From: Kineosporiaceae bacterium SCSIO 59966
Lineage (GTDB): Bacteria > Actinomycetota > Actinomycetes > Actinomycetales > SCSIO-59966
DNA: 64,000 nucleotides
Assembly (NCBI GenBank): GCA_020881835.1
Contig: CP052876.1
Coordinates: 1,364,001-1,428,000 of the forward strand
Direction of reading: 5' to 3'
In this document: positions 37,082-48,985 of the stretch, piece by piece
Layout: each line of letters begins with the position of its first letter
How positions within the stretch are numbered: the stretch's first letter is position 1
Position numbers and translations under genes: made by a program
The notes under the pieces: model-generated
Databases searched by the model: none
What the model saw: only the letters and a program-made list of their open reading frames with translations
What the model was told of the DNA's origin: nothing

Positions 37082-38092
37082 ATGTCCATGACCTGGTGGC
37101 TGTCCACCGTCGCCGTCGTCATCGCCCTGCTCGTCCTCGACTTCGTCGTCGCTGCACGGCGTCCGCACCACGTCGGCATGCGGGAGGCGGCGATCTGGTC
37201 GACGTTCTACATCGCCGTCGCCATTCTCTTCGGGATCTTCTTCTGGGTCGTCGCGGGGTCGCAGCAGGGCACCGAGTACTTCACCGGCTACGTCGTCGAG
37301 AAGAGCCTGTCGGTCGACAACCTCTTCGTCTTCGTGATCATCATGGCGAAGTTCTCGGTGCCGGACGTGCTGCAGCAGCGGGTCCTGCTGTTCGGCATCG
37401 CCGCAGCCCTCGTGCTGCGCGTCATCTTCATCGCCCTCGGCGCGGCGGCCCTCAGCGCCTTCTCCTGGGTGTTCGTGATCTTCGGTCTGTTCCTCATCTA
37501 CACCGCGGTCCAGCTGTACCGGAACCGCGACGAGGACCCCGAGGCGGGGGACAACCCCGTGCTGCGGTGGGTGCAGAACCACCTTCCGGCGACCGACGAC
37601 TACCAGGGCACCAAGCTCGTCGTGCGGCAGAACGGGCGTCGTGTGATCACGCCGCTGTTCATCGTGTTCGTGGCGATCGCCAGCACCGACGTGCTGTTCG
37701 CCCTGGACTCCATCCCGGCGGTGTTCGGCATCACCCAGGACCCGTTCATCGTGTTCGCCGCCAACGCGTTCGCCCTGCTCGGCCTGCGCGCCCTGTACTT
37801 CCTCATCCACGGGCTGCTCGACCGGCTCGTCTACCTGTCGACCGGCCTGTCCGTCATCCTCGGCTTCATCGGCGTCAAGCTCATCCTCACGTTCCTGCAC
37901 GAGGACGTGAACGAGGCGATTCCGCACGTGCCGACGGAGGTCTCCCTCGTCGTCATCCTCGGCGTCCTGGCCGTCACCACCGTGGCGAGCCTGCTGCGGG
38001 TCCGCAGCCACCCCGAGGAGCGGGCCCACGCCGGGCGGGTGCTCGGCGGCGAGCACGAAGACGCCCCGAAGCCGCCGGCCCGGGACCGCTGA
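37082..38092 (+). CDS. TerC-family membrane protein (probable metal ion exporter)
   Basis: 336 residues, about nine helices. The TerC/Alx signature SLSVDNLFVFVIIM is at about residues 76-90, with the second acidic motif ASTDVLFALDSIPAVFGITQ. Relatives export or balance Mn2+ and load it into secreted proteins; the riboswitch upstream supports this. ATG 37082 (MSMTWW) has GGAGA at 37066-37070; a GTG at 37049 would give an 11-residue longer product. Four bases separate its stop from the next terC gene. Confidence 0.92.
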   Translation: MSMTWWLSTVAVVIALLVLDFVVAARRPHHVGMREAAIWSTFYIAVAILFGIFFWVVAGSQQGTEYFTGYVVEKSLSVDNLFVFVIIMAKFSVPDVLQQRVLLFGIAAALVLRVIFIALGAAALSAFSWVFVIFGLFLIYTAVQLYRNRDEDPEAGDNPVLRWVQNHLPATDDYQGTKLVVRQNGRRVITPLFIVFVAIASTDVLFALDSIPAVFGITQDPFIVFAANAFALLGLRALYFLIHGLLDRLVYLSTGLSVILGFIGVKLILTFLHEDVNEAIPHVPTEVSLVVILGVLAVTTVASLLRVRSHPEERAHAGRVLGGEHEDAPKPPARDR

Positions 38093-38096
38093 GCCG

Positions 38097-39140
38097 GTGA
38101 CCCTGCCCGTCTGGTTCGAGGTCGCCACCTTCGCCGGGATCAGTCTGCTGCTGCTCGCCGACCTGCTGATCGTCGCCCGGCGGCCGCACGAGCCGTCCAT
38201 GCGGGAGTCCACCGTGTGGGTGAGCGTGTACGTCGTCCTGGCCCTGCTCTTCGGCCTGGTGATGCTGGCGTTCGGCGGCGGCCAGGCCGCCGGCGAGTTC
38301 TACGCAGGCTGGCTCACCGAGTACAGCCTGTCGGTCGACAACCTCTTCGTCTTCGTGATCATCATGGCGAGGTTCGCCGTGCCCCGGCGCAACCAGCAGC
38401 AGGTGCTGATGATCGGCATCATCATGGCGCTGGTGCTGCGCGGGATCTTCATCCTCGTCGGCGCCGCCGCCATCAACCAGTTCGCGTGGCTGTTCTGGAT
38501 CTTCGGCGGCTTCCTCATCTACACCGCGGTCACCCTCGCCCGGCACTCCGAGGCGGAGGAGGACGAGTTCCAGGAGAACGTCGTGATCCGGCGGCTTCGC
38601 ACGGTGCTGCCGATGCACTCGGAGTACGACGGCGCCAAGATCCGAACCGTCGTCGACGGGCGGCGCCTGTTCACGCCGATGGTCGTCGTCCTCGTCGCGA
38701 TCGCCACCACCGACCTGCTGTTCGCGCTCGACTCGATCCCGGCGATCTTCGGGCTCACCCAGGATCCGTTCATCGTGTTCACGGCGAACGTGTTCGCGCT
38801 CATGGGTCTGCGGCAGCTGTACTTCCTGCTCGGCGGGCTGCTCGACCGGCTGGTCTACCTGTCCAAGGGGCTGGCGGTGATCCTGGGCTTCATCGGCGTG
38901 AAGCTCATGCTGCAGGCCCTGCACGAGAACACGCTGCCGTTCATCAACGGCGGGCAGCCCGTGCGCTCCGTCCCCGAGGTGCCGATCTGGCTGTCCCTGG
39001 GCGTCATCCTCGCCACGCTGGCGGTCGCCACCGTCGCCAGCCTGGCCCGTACCCGGGCGGTCGATGCCGAGGCGCCGGCCCGGCAGCGGGACGAGCTGGC
39101 CCCCGAGAACGTCGGCGGGGAGCCGCCCGACGAGGGGTGA
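38097..39140 (+). CDS. Second TerC-family membrane protein
   Basis: 347 residues, a tandem paralogue of the preceding gene. It has the same signature (SLSVDNLFVFVIIMARF) and acidic motif (TTDLLFALDSIPAIFGLTQ), but differs in the loop at about 145-185 and has a hydrophilic tail rich in Glu and Ala. The two arose by duplication and are co-transcribed under the same riboswitch. They may work as a pair or handle different cargo. Confidence 0.92.
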   Translation: MTLPVWFEVATFAGISLLLLADLLIVARRPHEPSMRESTVWVSVYVVLALLFGLVMLAFGGGQAAGEFYAGWLTEYSLSVDNLFVFVIIMARFAVPRRNQQQVLMIGIIMALVLRGIFILVGAAAINQFAWLFWIFGGFLIYTAVTLARHSEAEEDEFQENVVIRRLRTVLPMHSEYDGAKIRTVVDGRRLFTPMVVVLVAIATTDLLFALDSIPAIFGLTQDPFIVFTANVFALMGLRQLYFLLGGLLDRLVYLSKGLAVILGFIGVKLMLQALHENTLPFINGGQPVRSVPEVPIWLSLGVILATLAVATVASLARTRAVDAEAPARQRDELAPENVGGEPPDEG

Positions 39141-39149
39141 GCGGCAGTC

Positions 39150-39791
39150 TCACCAGCCCCGCTCGCGCCACTCGCTCAGGTGCGGCCGCTCGGTGCCGAG
39201 CGTGGTCGCCGCCCCGTGCCCCGGGTGGACGACGGTGTCGTCAGGCAGGACGTCGAACACCCGCCGCTCGACGTCGTCCATCAGCGAGGTGAACCGGACG
39301 GCGTCACCGCCGGTGTTCCCGACCCCGCCCGGGAACAGGCTGTCCCCGCTGAACAGGTGCGTGGACCCGTCCCGGCCCCGGTGCACCAGAGCGACCGATC
39401 CCGGGGTGTGCCCACGCAGGTGGATGACGTCCAGGTCCACCTCCCCGACCCGGACGACGTCCCCGTGCCGGAGCAGGACGTCCACCGGCACCGGCAGGTC
39501 CGGGGCGTCGTCCTCGCCGGCGGCGGTGCGTGCGCCCGTCGCGGCGACGACCTCGGCGAGGGCCCGGTGGTGGTCCCAGTGCCCGTGCGTGGTGACCACG
39601 GTGTCGAGCCGTCCGGTCGGGGAGCCCTCCCGGACCAGCGCCAGCAGCGCCTCGGCATCGTCCGCGGCGTCGACGAGCAGCTGCTCGCCGGTGCTGCGGC
39701 ACGTCAGCAGGTAGCAGTTGTTGTCCATCTCCGACACGCTGGTCCGCCGGATCGTCAGCGAACCCGTCTCGATGACCTCGTCCGCGGGCAT
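39150..39791 (-). CDS. Metallo-beta-lactamase-fold hydrolase, glyoxalase II-like
   Basis: A 213-residue MBL-fold hydrolase. The metal motif is H69-x-H71-x-D73-H74 (THGHWDHH), followed by HLRGHTPGS, FSGDSLF and HPGHG, so both metal sites look complete. NNCYLL near the N-terminus is common in hydroxyacylglutathione-hydrolase-like and persulfide dioxygenase-like members; thiol esters of mycothiol are a plausible substrate. ATG is seven bases after TAGCGT (minus, 39799-39804). Confidence 0.87.
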   Translation of the reverse strand: MPADEVIETGSLTIRRTSVSEMDNNCYLLTCRSTGEQLLVDAADDAEALLALVREGSPTGRLDTVVTTHGHWDHHRALAEVVAATGARTAAGEDDAPDLPVPVDVLLRHGDVVRVGEVDLDVIHLRGHTPGSVALVHRGRDGSTHLFSGDSLFPGGVGNTGGDAVRFTSLMDDVERRVFDVLPDDTVVHPGHGAATTLGTERPHLSEWRERGW

Positions 39792-39815
39792 GGCCCCGAC
39801 GCTAGACCAGCGCGC

Positions 39816-41612
39816 TCACCGCTGCATCGTGTGCCGGCCCGCCTGGTCGAGGGCGTCCGCGGCCCGCACCAGGGCCAGGTGCGACAGCGCCTGCGGCACG
39901 TTGCCGAGCTGGCGGCCGAGCGCGGGGGCGTACTCCTCGGACAGCAGGCCCAGGTCGTTGCGCAGCCCCAGCAGCCGATCCATCAGCGCCCGGGCGTCCT
40001 CGATCCGGCCGCTGAGCGCGTACTGCTCGACCAGCCAGAACGAGCAGGCCAGGAACGGGTTCTCCCCTGGTGGCAGCCCGTCCACGCCGGTCTCGGTCCG
40101 GTACCGCAGCAGCAGCCCGTCGACCATGAGGTCCTCCTCGATGGCCGCGACCGTGCCGAGCATCCGGTCGTCGTCCGGGCGGCAGAACCCGACCTGGGGC
40201 AGCTGCAGCAGCGACGCGTCGACGGTCTTCCCCCCGTAGTACTGGGTGTAGGTGCCGCGCTGCCGGTCGAAGCCCTCCGTCTCGATCCGGTCCCGGACCC
40301 GCTCGCGCAGATCCTCCCAGCGCTCGGCGTCGCCGTCCAGCCCGTGCTCCCGGACGGCGCGAACCCCCCGGTCGAGGGCGGCCCAGACCATCACCTGGGA
40401 GTGGGTGAAGTGCCGCAGCGGGCCGCGGATCTCCCAGATCCCGTGGTCCGGGTCCTCCCAGCGCTCACCGACGTACCGCAGCAGCTCGCGCTGCAGCGGC
40501 CAGGAGAACTCGCTCTCGGTGAGCCCCTCCCGGCGGGCCCGGTCGAGGGCCACCATGACCTCCCCGAGGACGTCGGCCTGGTACTGGTCGTAGGCGCCGT
40601 TGCCGACCCGCACCGGGCGGGAGGACTCGTAGCCCGGCAGCCAGTCGAGCTCGGCCTCGGCGAGCTCCCGCTCCCCGGCGATGCCGTACATGATCTGCAC
40701 CTGCTCCGGGGAGCCGGCGATCGCCCGCAGCAGCCAGTCCCGCCACTGGCACACCTCGTCGTGGTAGCCGTGCGACAGCAACGCCTCGATCGTCAGCGCG
40801 GCGTCCCGCAGCCACGAGTACCGGTAGTCCCAGTTCCGCTGCCCGCCGAGCTCCTCCGGCAGCGAGGTCGTCGCGGCCGCGACGATGCCGCCGGTGTCCG
40901 CGTGGGTGAGGCCCCGCAGCACCAGCAGGGACCGGGTTACCGCCTCCTCGTACGGCCCCTCGCAGCTGCTCTGGGCGGCCCACTCCTCCCAGCGCCGCAC
41001 CGTCTCCTCGACCCGGGACACCGGGTCCAAGCGCTCCGGCGCCGGCCGGTGGGACGGGAACCACGTCAGCACGTAGTCGACCCGCTCGCCGGCGCGAACG
41101 GTGACCTCGCCGACGTGCCGGTGGTCGGCGCGCGAGGGCAGCGGCCCGCCCCGCAGCAGCACGGCGTCCGGGCCGGCGGTGGCGAGCAGCCCCTCGCCGT
41201 GCCCGTCGTCCTCCACCCGGCGCACCCAGGGCAGGTACCGGCCGTAGCCGAACCGCAGGACGAGCTCGTTGCGCAGCGTCACCTCGCCCTCGAGGCCCTC
41301 GACGCTGCGGACGACGTCGGCGCGTCCGTCAGCGACCGGCATGGCGTCCACCACCCGGACGACGCCGTCCGGCGTCCGCCAGGTGGTCTCCAGCACGAAG
41401 GAGGCCCCGACGTAGCGCCGGGACGCCGAGACGTCGTCGCCGACGGGGGACAGCAGCCAGCGGCCGTGCCCGCTGTCACCGAGCAGCGCCGCGAACACCG
41501 ACGGGCTGTCGAACCGCGGCAGGCACAGCCAGTCGATGCTGCCGTCGATCCCCACCAGGGCGCCGGTGTGGCCGTCGCCGATGAACGCGTAGTCCTCGAT
41601 CCGCAGAGCCAT
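39816..41612 (-). CDS. GH15-family glucosidase, probable trehalase
   Basis: 598 residues. The N-terminal beta-sandwich starts with IEDYAFIGDGHTGALVG. The (alpha/alpha)6 barrel carries GGQRNWDYRYSWLRDA (catalytic-site signature), HGIWEIRG with the likely general acid Glu, and LLSEEYAP with the second Glu. This pattern is that of actinobacterial GH15 trehalases rather than starch glucoamylases. There is no signal peptide, so it acts inside the cell, splitting trehalose to glucose. ATG is six bases after CAGGAT (minus, 41619-41624). It is divergent from the adjacent G6PDH, 50 bases away. Confidence 0.86.
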   Translation of the reverse strand: MALRIEDYAFIGDGHTGALVGIDGSIDWLCLPRFDSPSVFAALLGDSGHGRWLLSPVGDDVSASRRYVGASFVLETTWRTPDGVVRVVDAMPVADGRADVVRSVEGLEGEVTLRNELVLRFGYGRYLPWVRRVEDDGHGEGLLATAGPDAVLLRGGPLPSRADHRHVGEVTVRAGERVDYVLTWFPSHRPAPERLDPVSRVEETVRRWEEWAAQSSCEGPYEEAVTRSLLVLRGLTHADTGGIVAAATTSLPEELGGQRNWDYRYSWLRDAALTIEALLSHGYHDEVCQWRDWLLRAIAGSPEQVQIMYGIAGERELAEAELDWLPGYESSRPVRVGNGAYDQYQADVLGEVMVALDRARREGLTESEFSWPLQRELLRYVGERWEDPDHGIWEIRGPLRHFTHSQVMVWAALDRGVRAVREHGLDGDAERWEDLRERVRDRIETEGFDRQRGTYTQYYGGKTVDASLLQLPQVGFCRPDDDRMLGTVAAIEEDLMVDGLLLRYRTETGVDGLPPGENPFLACSFWLVEQYALSGRIEDARALMDRLLGLRNDLGLLSEEYAPALGRQLGNVPQALSHLALVRAADALDQAGRHTMQR

Positions 41613-41662
41613 CCCCCCATCCTGCCCGTGCGTCCAGAGCGCCGCCGCGGCAGGCTGAGCGG

Positions 41663-43153
41663 GTGACCGCGATCTCCGAGACCGACGCCGACGTCCGCGA
41701 CCACCGACCCGGGGCGAGGGCCCCGCACGCCGAACCCGTCCGCAGCCTGCTGGTCCTGGGCGCCAGCGGGGACCTCGCCGGCCGGCTCCTGCTGCCGGGC
41801 CTGGCCCGGCTGCTGGCCAGCGGACGGGCGCACGACGTCCAGCTCGTCGGCTCCGGGGTCGACGACTGGGACGACGACCGCTGGCGGGCCCGGCTGCGGG
41901 AGTCCTTCGCGGCCGCCCCGAGCATCGAGGTCGCGCCGCAGGAGCGGACGGCCGCCCCGCCGGACGCCCCCGGCGCGGCGACGCTGCGCCGGCTCGAGCG
42001 GGAGTCGGTGTACCGGCAGGCCGACGTCACCCGCGCCGAGGACCTGCGCGGGCTGCTCGCGCTGTGCGAGCAGCCCGTGGCGATCTACTTCGCCCTGCCA
42101 CCGGCGGTCACCGAACGGGCGTGCGAGGCCCTGCTGGAGATCGGCGTCCCACCCGGTACCCGGCTGGTGCTGGAGAAGCCGTTCGGCACCGACAGTGCCT
42201 CGGCCCGGCGCCTCAACGACCTCGTCGCCCGCATCGTGCCGGAGGACCAGGTGCACCGGGTCGACCACTTCCTCGGCAAGCACACGGTGCTCAACGTCCT
42301 GGGGTTCCGGTTCGCCAACCGGCTGTTCGAGCCGCTGTGGAACGCCACCCACATCGACCGGGTGGACATCGTCTACGACGAGTCCCTGGCCCTGGAGGAC
42401 CGGGCGCGCTACTACGACGGCGCCGGGGCCCTGCGGGACATGGTGCAGAGCCACCTGCTGCAGGTCCTCGCCGTGCTCGCCATGGACCCGCCGGCCACGA
42501 TGCAGGCCCGTGACGTCCGGGACCGCAAGGCGGAGGTGCTGCGGGCGACCCGGGCCGGGGAGGACGTCACCCGGCACAGCCGGCGAGCCCGCTACACCGC
42601 CGGCCGGGTCGGGGACCGCGACCTGCCCGCCTACGTCGACGAGCCCGGCGTCGACCCCGCCCGCGGCACCGAGACCCTCGCCGAGGTCACCTGCTTCATC
42701 GACAACTGGCGGTGGAAGGGCGTGCCCTTCCGGCTGCGCTCCGGCAAGGCCCTCGGCAACCCGCGCAAGGAGGCCGTCATCACGTTCAAGCCGGTGCCGC
42801 ACCTGCCGACCGGCCTGCACGGGACCTCGACCCCGGCCCGGCTGCGGATCGGGTTCGGCCCGGACTGCCTGCACCTCGAGCTCGACGTCAACGGCCCCGG
42901 GGACCCGCGCGAGCTGGAGCGGGTCGAGCTCAGCACCGAGTTCGGCGCCCCGGAGCTGCCCGCCTACGGGGAGGTGCTCGCCGGCGTCCTGGACGCCGAC
43001 CCGTTGCTGTCGGTCCGCGGGGACGTCGCCGAGGAGCTCTGGCGGATCGTCACCCCGGTGCTCGAGGCGTGGGAGGCCGGTGAGGTGCCGCTGGAGGAGT
43101 ACGCCGCCGGCAGCCAGGGGCCGGGGTGGACCACCGACTTCCCGGAGTGCTGA
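41663..43153 (+). CDS. Glucose-6-phosphate dehydrogenase paralogue
   Basis: 496 residues. The NADP site is VLGASGDLAGRLLLPGL, the substrate-binding motif is RVDHFLGKHTVLN (the standard zwf product at 61.8 kb has RIDHYLGKE), and EKPFGTD, ARYYDGAGALRDMVQ and WRWKGVPFRLRSGKAL follow. It is a real G6PDH-family enzyme but diverged. There is no opcA nearby. Neighbouring a trehalase-like gene, it may take glucose 6-phosphate made from trehalose, but that is inference. GTG 41663 is six bases after CAGGCT (41651-41656). Confidence 0.88.
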   Translation: MTAISETDADVRDHRPGARAPHAEPVRSLLVLGASGDLAGRLLLPGLARLLASGRAHDVQLVGSGVDDWDDDRWRARLRESFAAAPSIEVAPQERTAAPPDAPGAATLRRLERESVYRQADVTRAEDLRGLLALCEQPVAIYFALPPAVTERACEALLEIGVPPGTRLVLEKPFGTDSASARRLNDLVARIVPEDQVHRVDHFLGKHTVLNVLGFRFANRLFEPLWNATHIDRVDIVYDESLALEDRARYYDGAGALRDMVQSHLLQVLAVLAMDPPATMQARDVRDRKAEVLRATRAGEDVTRHSRRARYTAGRVGDRDLPAYVDEPGVDPARGTETLAEVTCFIDNWRWKGVPFRLRSGKALGNPRKEAVITFKPVPHLPTGLHGTSTPARLRIGFGPDCLHLELDVNGPGDPRELERVELSTEFGAPELPAYGEVLAGVLDADPLLSVRGDVAEELWRIVTPVLEAWEAGEVPLEEYAAGSQGPGWTTDFPEC

Positions 43154-43154
43154 G

Positions 43155-43832
43155 TCAGCCCCAGCTCGGGACGGGGGGCAGCGGGCCTGGGGAGGTCAGG
43201 GCCGCGCCGTCCTCACGGCCGGTCAGCCAGCCGAGCAGGGCGGCCGGGTCGCCGTGGACCCCGACCGCCCGGGGGTCCACCCCGGTCCGCTGCACCGCCT
43301 CCACCAGCCCCCGGGCCACCACGGGCCCGGGGAGGTCGGCGAACCGTCGCCCGGTGCCGAGGTCGACGTGGTGGTAGGCGACCTCGCGGATCCGGTTCCA
43401 CAGCACGTCCGCCGCCGGTATCGGGTGCCCCTGGGCCGCCGGTCCGGGCCGGACCTCGACGTCCCGGCGGTCCACCGGCAGCTCGGCCGCCGCGGCGAGG
43501 AACCGCTCGGCGCTGGACTCGACGTCCGCCTCGAGGTCGGCCGGGGCGAGCCGGGTGCCGGCCTCGATCTCGGCGTCCCGCTGCTCGCGGTCGGCGTACA
43601 TCGGCCGGGCCTGCCCGGTCCGGGCCCAGGTGAGCAGGTTGACCAGGGCGTCGGCGTTGCGGGCCACGTGCGCGAGGACGTGCGCCCGGGTCCAGCCGGG
43701 CAGCAGGGACGGCGCGGCCAGGCCGGCGGCGTCCAGGGTGCGGACGTCGTCGAGCAGGTCGTCGGTGAGAGCGGCCAGCAGCCCGACCGCCTCGTCGTAG
43801 GTGGCGGGGTCGTCGAGCCGGGACAGGTCCAT
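43155..43832 (-). CDS. Maleylpyruvate isomerase-family (mycothiol-dependent DinB-type) protein
   Basis: 225 residues of the MDMPI_N/DinB-like four-helix type. [23 protein letters not shown] carries metal-ligand histidines, and [14 protein letters not shown] has the further His pair. Family members are zinc enzymes using mycothiol, the actinobacterial thiol. The substrate is unknown; maleylpyruvate isomerase is only the founding member. ATG 43832 follows TACCGT (minus, 43840-43845) by seven bases; an upstream GTG would lie inside the promoter. Its stop is one base from that of the G6PDH paralogue. Confidence 0.83.
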   Translation of the reverse strand: MDLSRLDDPATYDEAVGLLAALTDDLLDDVRTLDAAGLAAPSLLPGWTRAHVLAHVARNADALVNLLTWARTGQARPMYADREQRDAEIEAGTRLAPADLEADVESSAERFLAAAAELPVDRRDVEVRPGPAAQGHPIPAADVLWNRIREVAYHHVDLGTGRRFADLPGPVVARGLVEAVQRTGVDPRAVGVHGDPAALLGWLTGREDGAALTSPGPLPPVPSWG

Positions 43833-43870
43833 GGCGGGCACGGTAGCCCGCGCCACCTACCATGGGGCGA
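43833..43870. promoter_or_regulatory. 38-base divergent promoter region of uvrA
   Basis: TACCAT (43858-43863, plus) is seven bases before the uvrA GTG. TACCGT (43840-43845, minus) is seven bases before the MDMPI-family ATG. Two opposed leaderless promoters thus fit in 38 bases, each with its -35 region over or near the other gene. Confidence 0.55.
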
Positions 43871-46837
<2,967 letters not shown>

Positions 46838-46848
46838 GCCGCGCAAAG

Positions 46849-47052
46849 GGCCTGCTCCACCGGACTACCCCGGTGTCTCGCGGCTACGCGCGTGTCGGGT
46901 TCTCGGAAGGGACGGTGCGGTGGAGACAATGGGACAATGAGGAAGTGAGGGCCGTCTCTTGTCGGGCGAAGCCTTCCCGAGTAGCGTTCTGAGCACTCTT
47001 CGAGTCCGAGGAGGGGGTTACCTCCCCAAGAGGTTGGCGTCGGGGGTCTACG
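46849..47052 (+). promoter_or_regulatory. Cassette promoter and leader
   Basis: 204 bases without a gene. TTGTCG (46959-46964), 17 bases, TAGCGT (46982-46987) is a good promoter giving a leader of about 58 bases. In the leader GGAGG (47010-47014) can pair with CCTCC (47021-47025). Unlike the host genes, this operon is leadered. No repressor site was recognised. Confidence 0.6.
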
Positions 47053-47355
47053 ATGCGAAAGCCGCTCATCGCGCTTGTCACAGCTGCAGCTGTGACCTCC
47101 ACCTCGAGCCCTGCATGGGCGGTGGAGGAAAGTGGAACGCTGTACTGTCCAGAGATCTTCCAGACGGAGACTGCCCGGGCGAGGGCTTACGGGTACCTGG
47201 GCCTCCGCGGCCCAGGCGATTCCTCCTATACGTACTACTACGGTGATGGTTGGTACGTCCGCGAGAACACCGGGCCTGGCGGGTACTGGCGAGCCTACAA
47301 CAACGGCCCGGGCGGGATGGACAACGGCGGTACGTACGCATACTGCCGCAACTGA
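47053..47355 (+). CDS. Small secreted protein of unknown function, first gene of exporter cassette
   Basis: 100 residues. A signal peptide (MRKPLIALVTAAAV...) ends at AWA, cleaved near residue 23. The mature 77 residues are rich in Gly, Tyr, Asn and Trp, with two cysteines near its ends (LYCPE and AYCRN) that could form one disulfide. The middle has DSSYTYYYGDGWYV and GPGGYWRAYNNGPGG. Such a peptide ahead of a MacAB-like exporter suggests a secreted toxin, bacteriocin or signal, as in lactococcin 972 loci, but I see no clear match to that family. Third codon positions are less GC-rich than in neighbouring genes. Confidence 0.7.
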   Translation: MRKPLIALVTAAAVTSTSSPAWAVEESGTLYCPEIFQTETARARAYGYLGLRGPGDSSYTYYYGDGWYVRENTGPGGYWRAYNNGPGGMDNGGTYAYCRN

Positions 47356-47933
47356 TGTGCCAGTTCGGACGTGGTTACGGCGCCATAGCCCTGCCGCTCG
47401 CGTTGCTGGTCGCACTGACTGCGTGTGGCACCACCCCGCCAGGTAGGGGGTTGTCTACGAACAGTGCCTCCGCTGAGCCTCGTGCGACGACCACCGCTTC
47501 GCAGCAGCCTGACCGAGCCGCGGAGCACCAGAGTGCCATGGAGCATCTCGACCGCTTCATGTCCTGTCTGCAGGAGCAGGGCTGGACGGTAACCTCAACC
47601 GAGGACGGCTTCGAGGTGGATGTGTCTCAAGGCAAGGAGAAGGCGTTTCAGGCGAGCGAAGCGGTGTGCAAGGAGCGAGTGGGTGACTTCCCGACTCCAG
47701 CCCCGCCCACGGAGCAGGAGATCGAAGGCCTCTATGCCTTGAACCTGAAGGCGGTGCAGTGCCTGAAGGAGCAGGGAATCACCGTAGAACCTCCGCCGTC
47801 CTTGGAGCTGTACGCCCAGCAGTATCGGCAAAGCCTTCAGGGCGGGCCCGCGCCGTGGTCCCCGTACGCGAACGTGGAGAACCTGGCGGCCGTTGAGGGG
47901 GCATGTCCTCAGCCCCAGCTCGAGGACCTGTGA
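47355..47933 (+). CDS. Lipoprotein of unknown function
   Basis: 192 residues. The signal peptide has lipobox LTAC, with C24 as the lipid site. After a Ser/Thr-rich linker come two related blocks, FMSCLQEQGW (about 69) and AVQCLKEQGI (about 140). Each begins a segment of 40-60 residues with a further Cys (EAVCKERVG, EGACPQP), so two disulfide-linked repeats are likely. ATG shares one base with the previous stop (TGATG), giving translational coupling. It may bind, or protect the cell against, the small secreted protein; this is inference. Confidence 0.72.
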   Translation: MCQFGRGYGAIALPLALLVALTACGTTPPGRGLSTNSASAEPRATTTASQQPDRAAEHQSAMEHLDRFMSCLQEQGWTVTSTEDGFEVDVSQGKEKAFQASEAVCKERVGDFPTPAPPTEQEIEGLYALNLKAVQCLKEQGITVEPPPSLELYAQQYRQSLQGGPAPWSPYANVENLAAVEGACPQPQLEDL

Positions 47934-48985
47934 CCCCGAGGAACCGCCGAGTCCTGCACGGCGTCGTGGTGGTGACGGCGGCTGTCGCGTTGCTCGGCCT
48001 GGGGTGGTGGGCAGGTCGCACGGCTCTGCAGCCGCCCAGGGATCCGCTGGTCGCCGCGCAACCCGTGACGGTCCCGGTGGAAGTGGAGACGGTCGGTCGG
48101 TCACTGACTCTCTCCGCGACGGCGCGGTGGCGACCGGTGAGGACCGTGCTGGCGGTCCGACCCGGTGTCGTCACCGGCGCGGGGACGGTCGACGACGTCG
48201 CCGACTCGGGGGACGTCCTGCTCCAGCTCGATCTCCTCCCCGTCGTGGTGGTGGCCGGAGAGGTCCCCGCCTTCCGAGACCTGCAGCGAGGGGTGCGCGG
48301 GCCGGACGTCCAGCAGCTCCAGGAGTTCCTGGACGGGGCTGGTTTCGATGTCGACGACGAGGAGGGGGAGTTCTCCGATGGGACCGAGCAGGCGGTCCGG
48401 GCGTGGCAGCGGGCACTGGGCCAGGAAGCTACCGGTGTCGTGCCGTACGGGGCGCTGGTCTTTGTTCCGGAGCTGCCGGCTCGGGTGCGGATTGCGGCCA
48501 GCGTCGCCCAACCGGTGGCACCCGGTGACCTGTTGGCCGAGGTCCTGGCACCCACGCCCGACTTCGTCGTCCCGGTCACCGACGAGCAGAGCGCTCTCAT
48601 CCCGCCGTCGACGGCGGTTGCCGTCACAGCCGGGGACGGGCAGACTTGGCAGGCGCGGACCGCTGACGTGGTTGAGACCGAGGACGGCGGACAGGGCCTG
48701 CGTCTGGTCGGAGCGGACGGGTCCGGCGTCTGCGCCGGATCGTGCGACCAGGTGCCGCGGGACACCGCGAGCACCTGGCGCGCAGAGATCCTTCTCGTGC
48801 CGGAGTCCACGGGGCCTGCGGTGCCGGTCGCCGCCGTCCGTACCGGTGCGGACGGCCGACGGTTCGTGCGCACCATCGACGGGACCGAGATCGATGTCGA
48901 GGTCGTCGCCACGGCGAACGGACTGGCCGTGGTGGACGGCGTGGATGCGGGCACAGAGGTCGTCCTACCAGGGAGGCCGGAGTGA
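47903..48985 (+). CDS. MacA-like membrane fusion protein with peptidoglycan-binding domain
   Basis: 360 residues. One membrane helix (about 18-37) is followed by an outer part with a barrel-sandwich hybrid split by a peptidoglycan-binding domain at about 124-175 (LQRGVRGPDVQQLQEFLDGAG, then TEQAVRAWQRALG). Two cysteines in VCAGSCDQV may pair. It would link the ABC exporter to the wall. The start is uncertain: ATG 47903 overlaps the lipoprotein by 31 bases, while GTG 47930 gives the four-base overlap usual here. The domain call is good; the cargo is unknown. Confidence 0.8.
   Translation: MSSAPARGPVTPRNRRVLHGVVVVTAAVALLGLGWWAGRTALQPPRDPLVAAQPVTVPVEVETVGRSLTLSATARWRPVRTVLAVRPGVVTGAGTVDDVADSGDVLLQLDLLPVVVVAGEVPAFRDLQRGVRGPDVQQLQEFLDGAGFDVDDEEGEFSDGTEQAVRAWQRALGQEATGVVPYGALVFVPELPARVRIAASVAQPVAPGDLLAEVLAPTPDFVVPVTDEQSALIPPSTAVAVTAGDGQTWQARTADVVETEDGGQGLRLVGADGSGVCAGSCDQVPRDTASTWRAEILLVPESTGPAVPVAAVRTGADGRRFVRTIDGTEIDVEVVATANGLAVVDGVDAGTEVVLPGRPE

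Noticed and set aside
39180-41666. Plus-strand 828-residue frame over the MBL and GH15 genes
   Set aside because: Antisense shadow; both genes on the minus strand have complete active-site motifs and promoters.
47053-47355. Lactococcin 972-family bacteriocin
   Set aside because: Size, signal peptide and neighbouring exporter fit, but I could not see the family's conserved residues; kept as a protein of unknown function.
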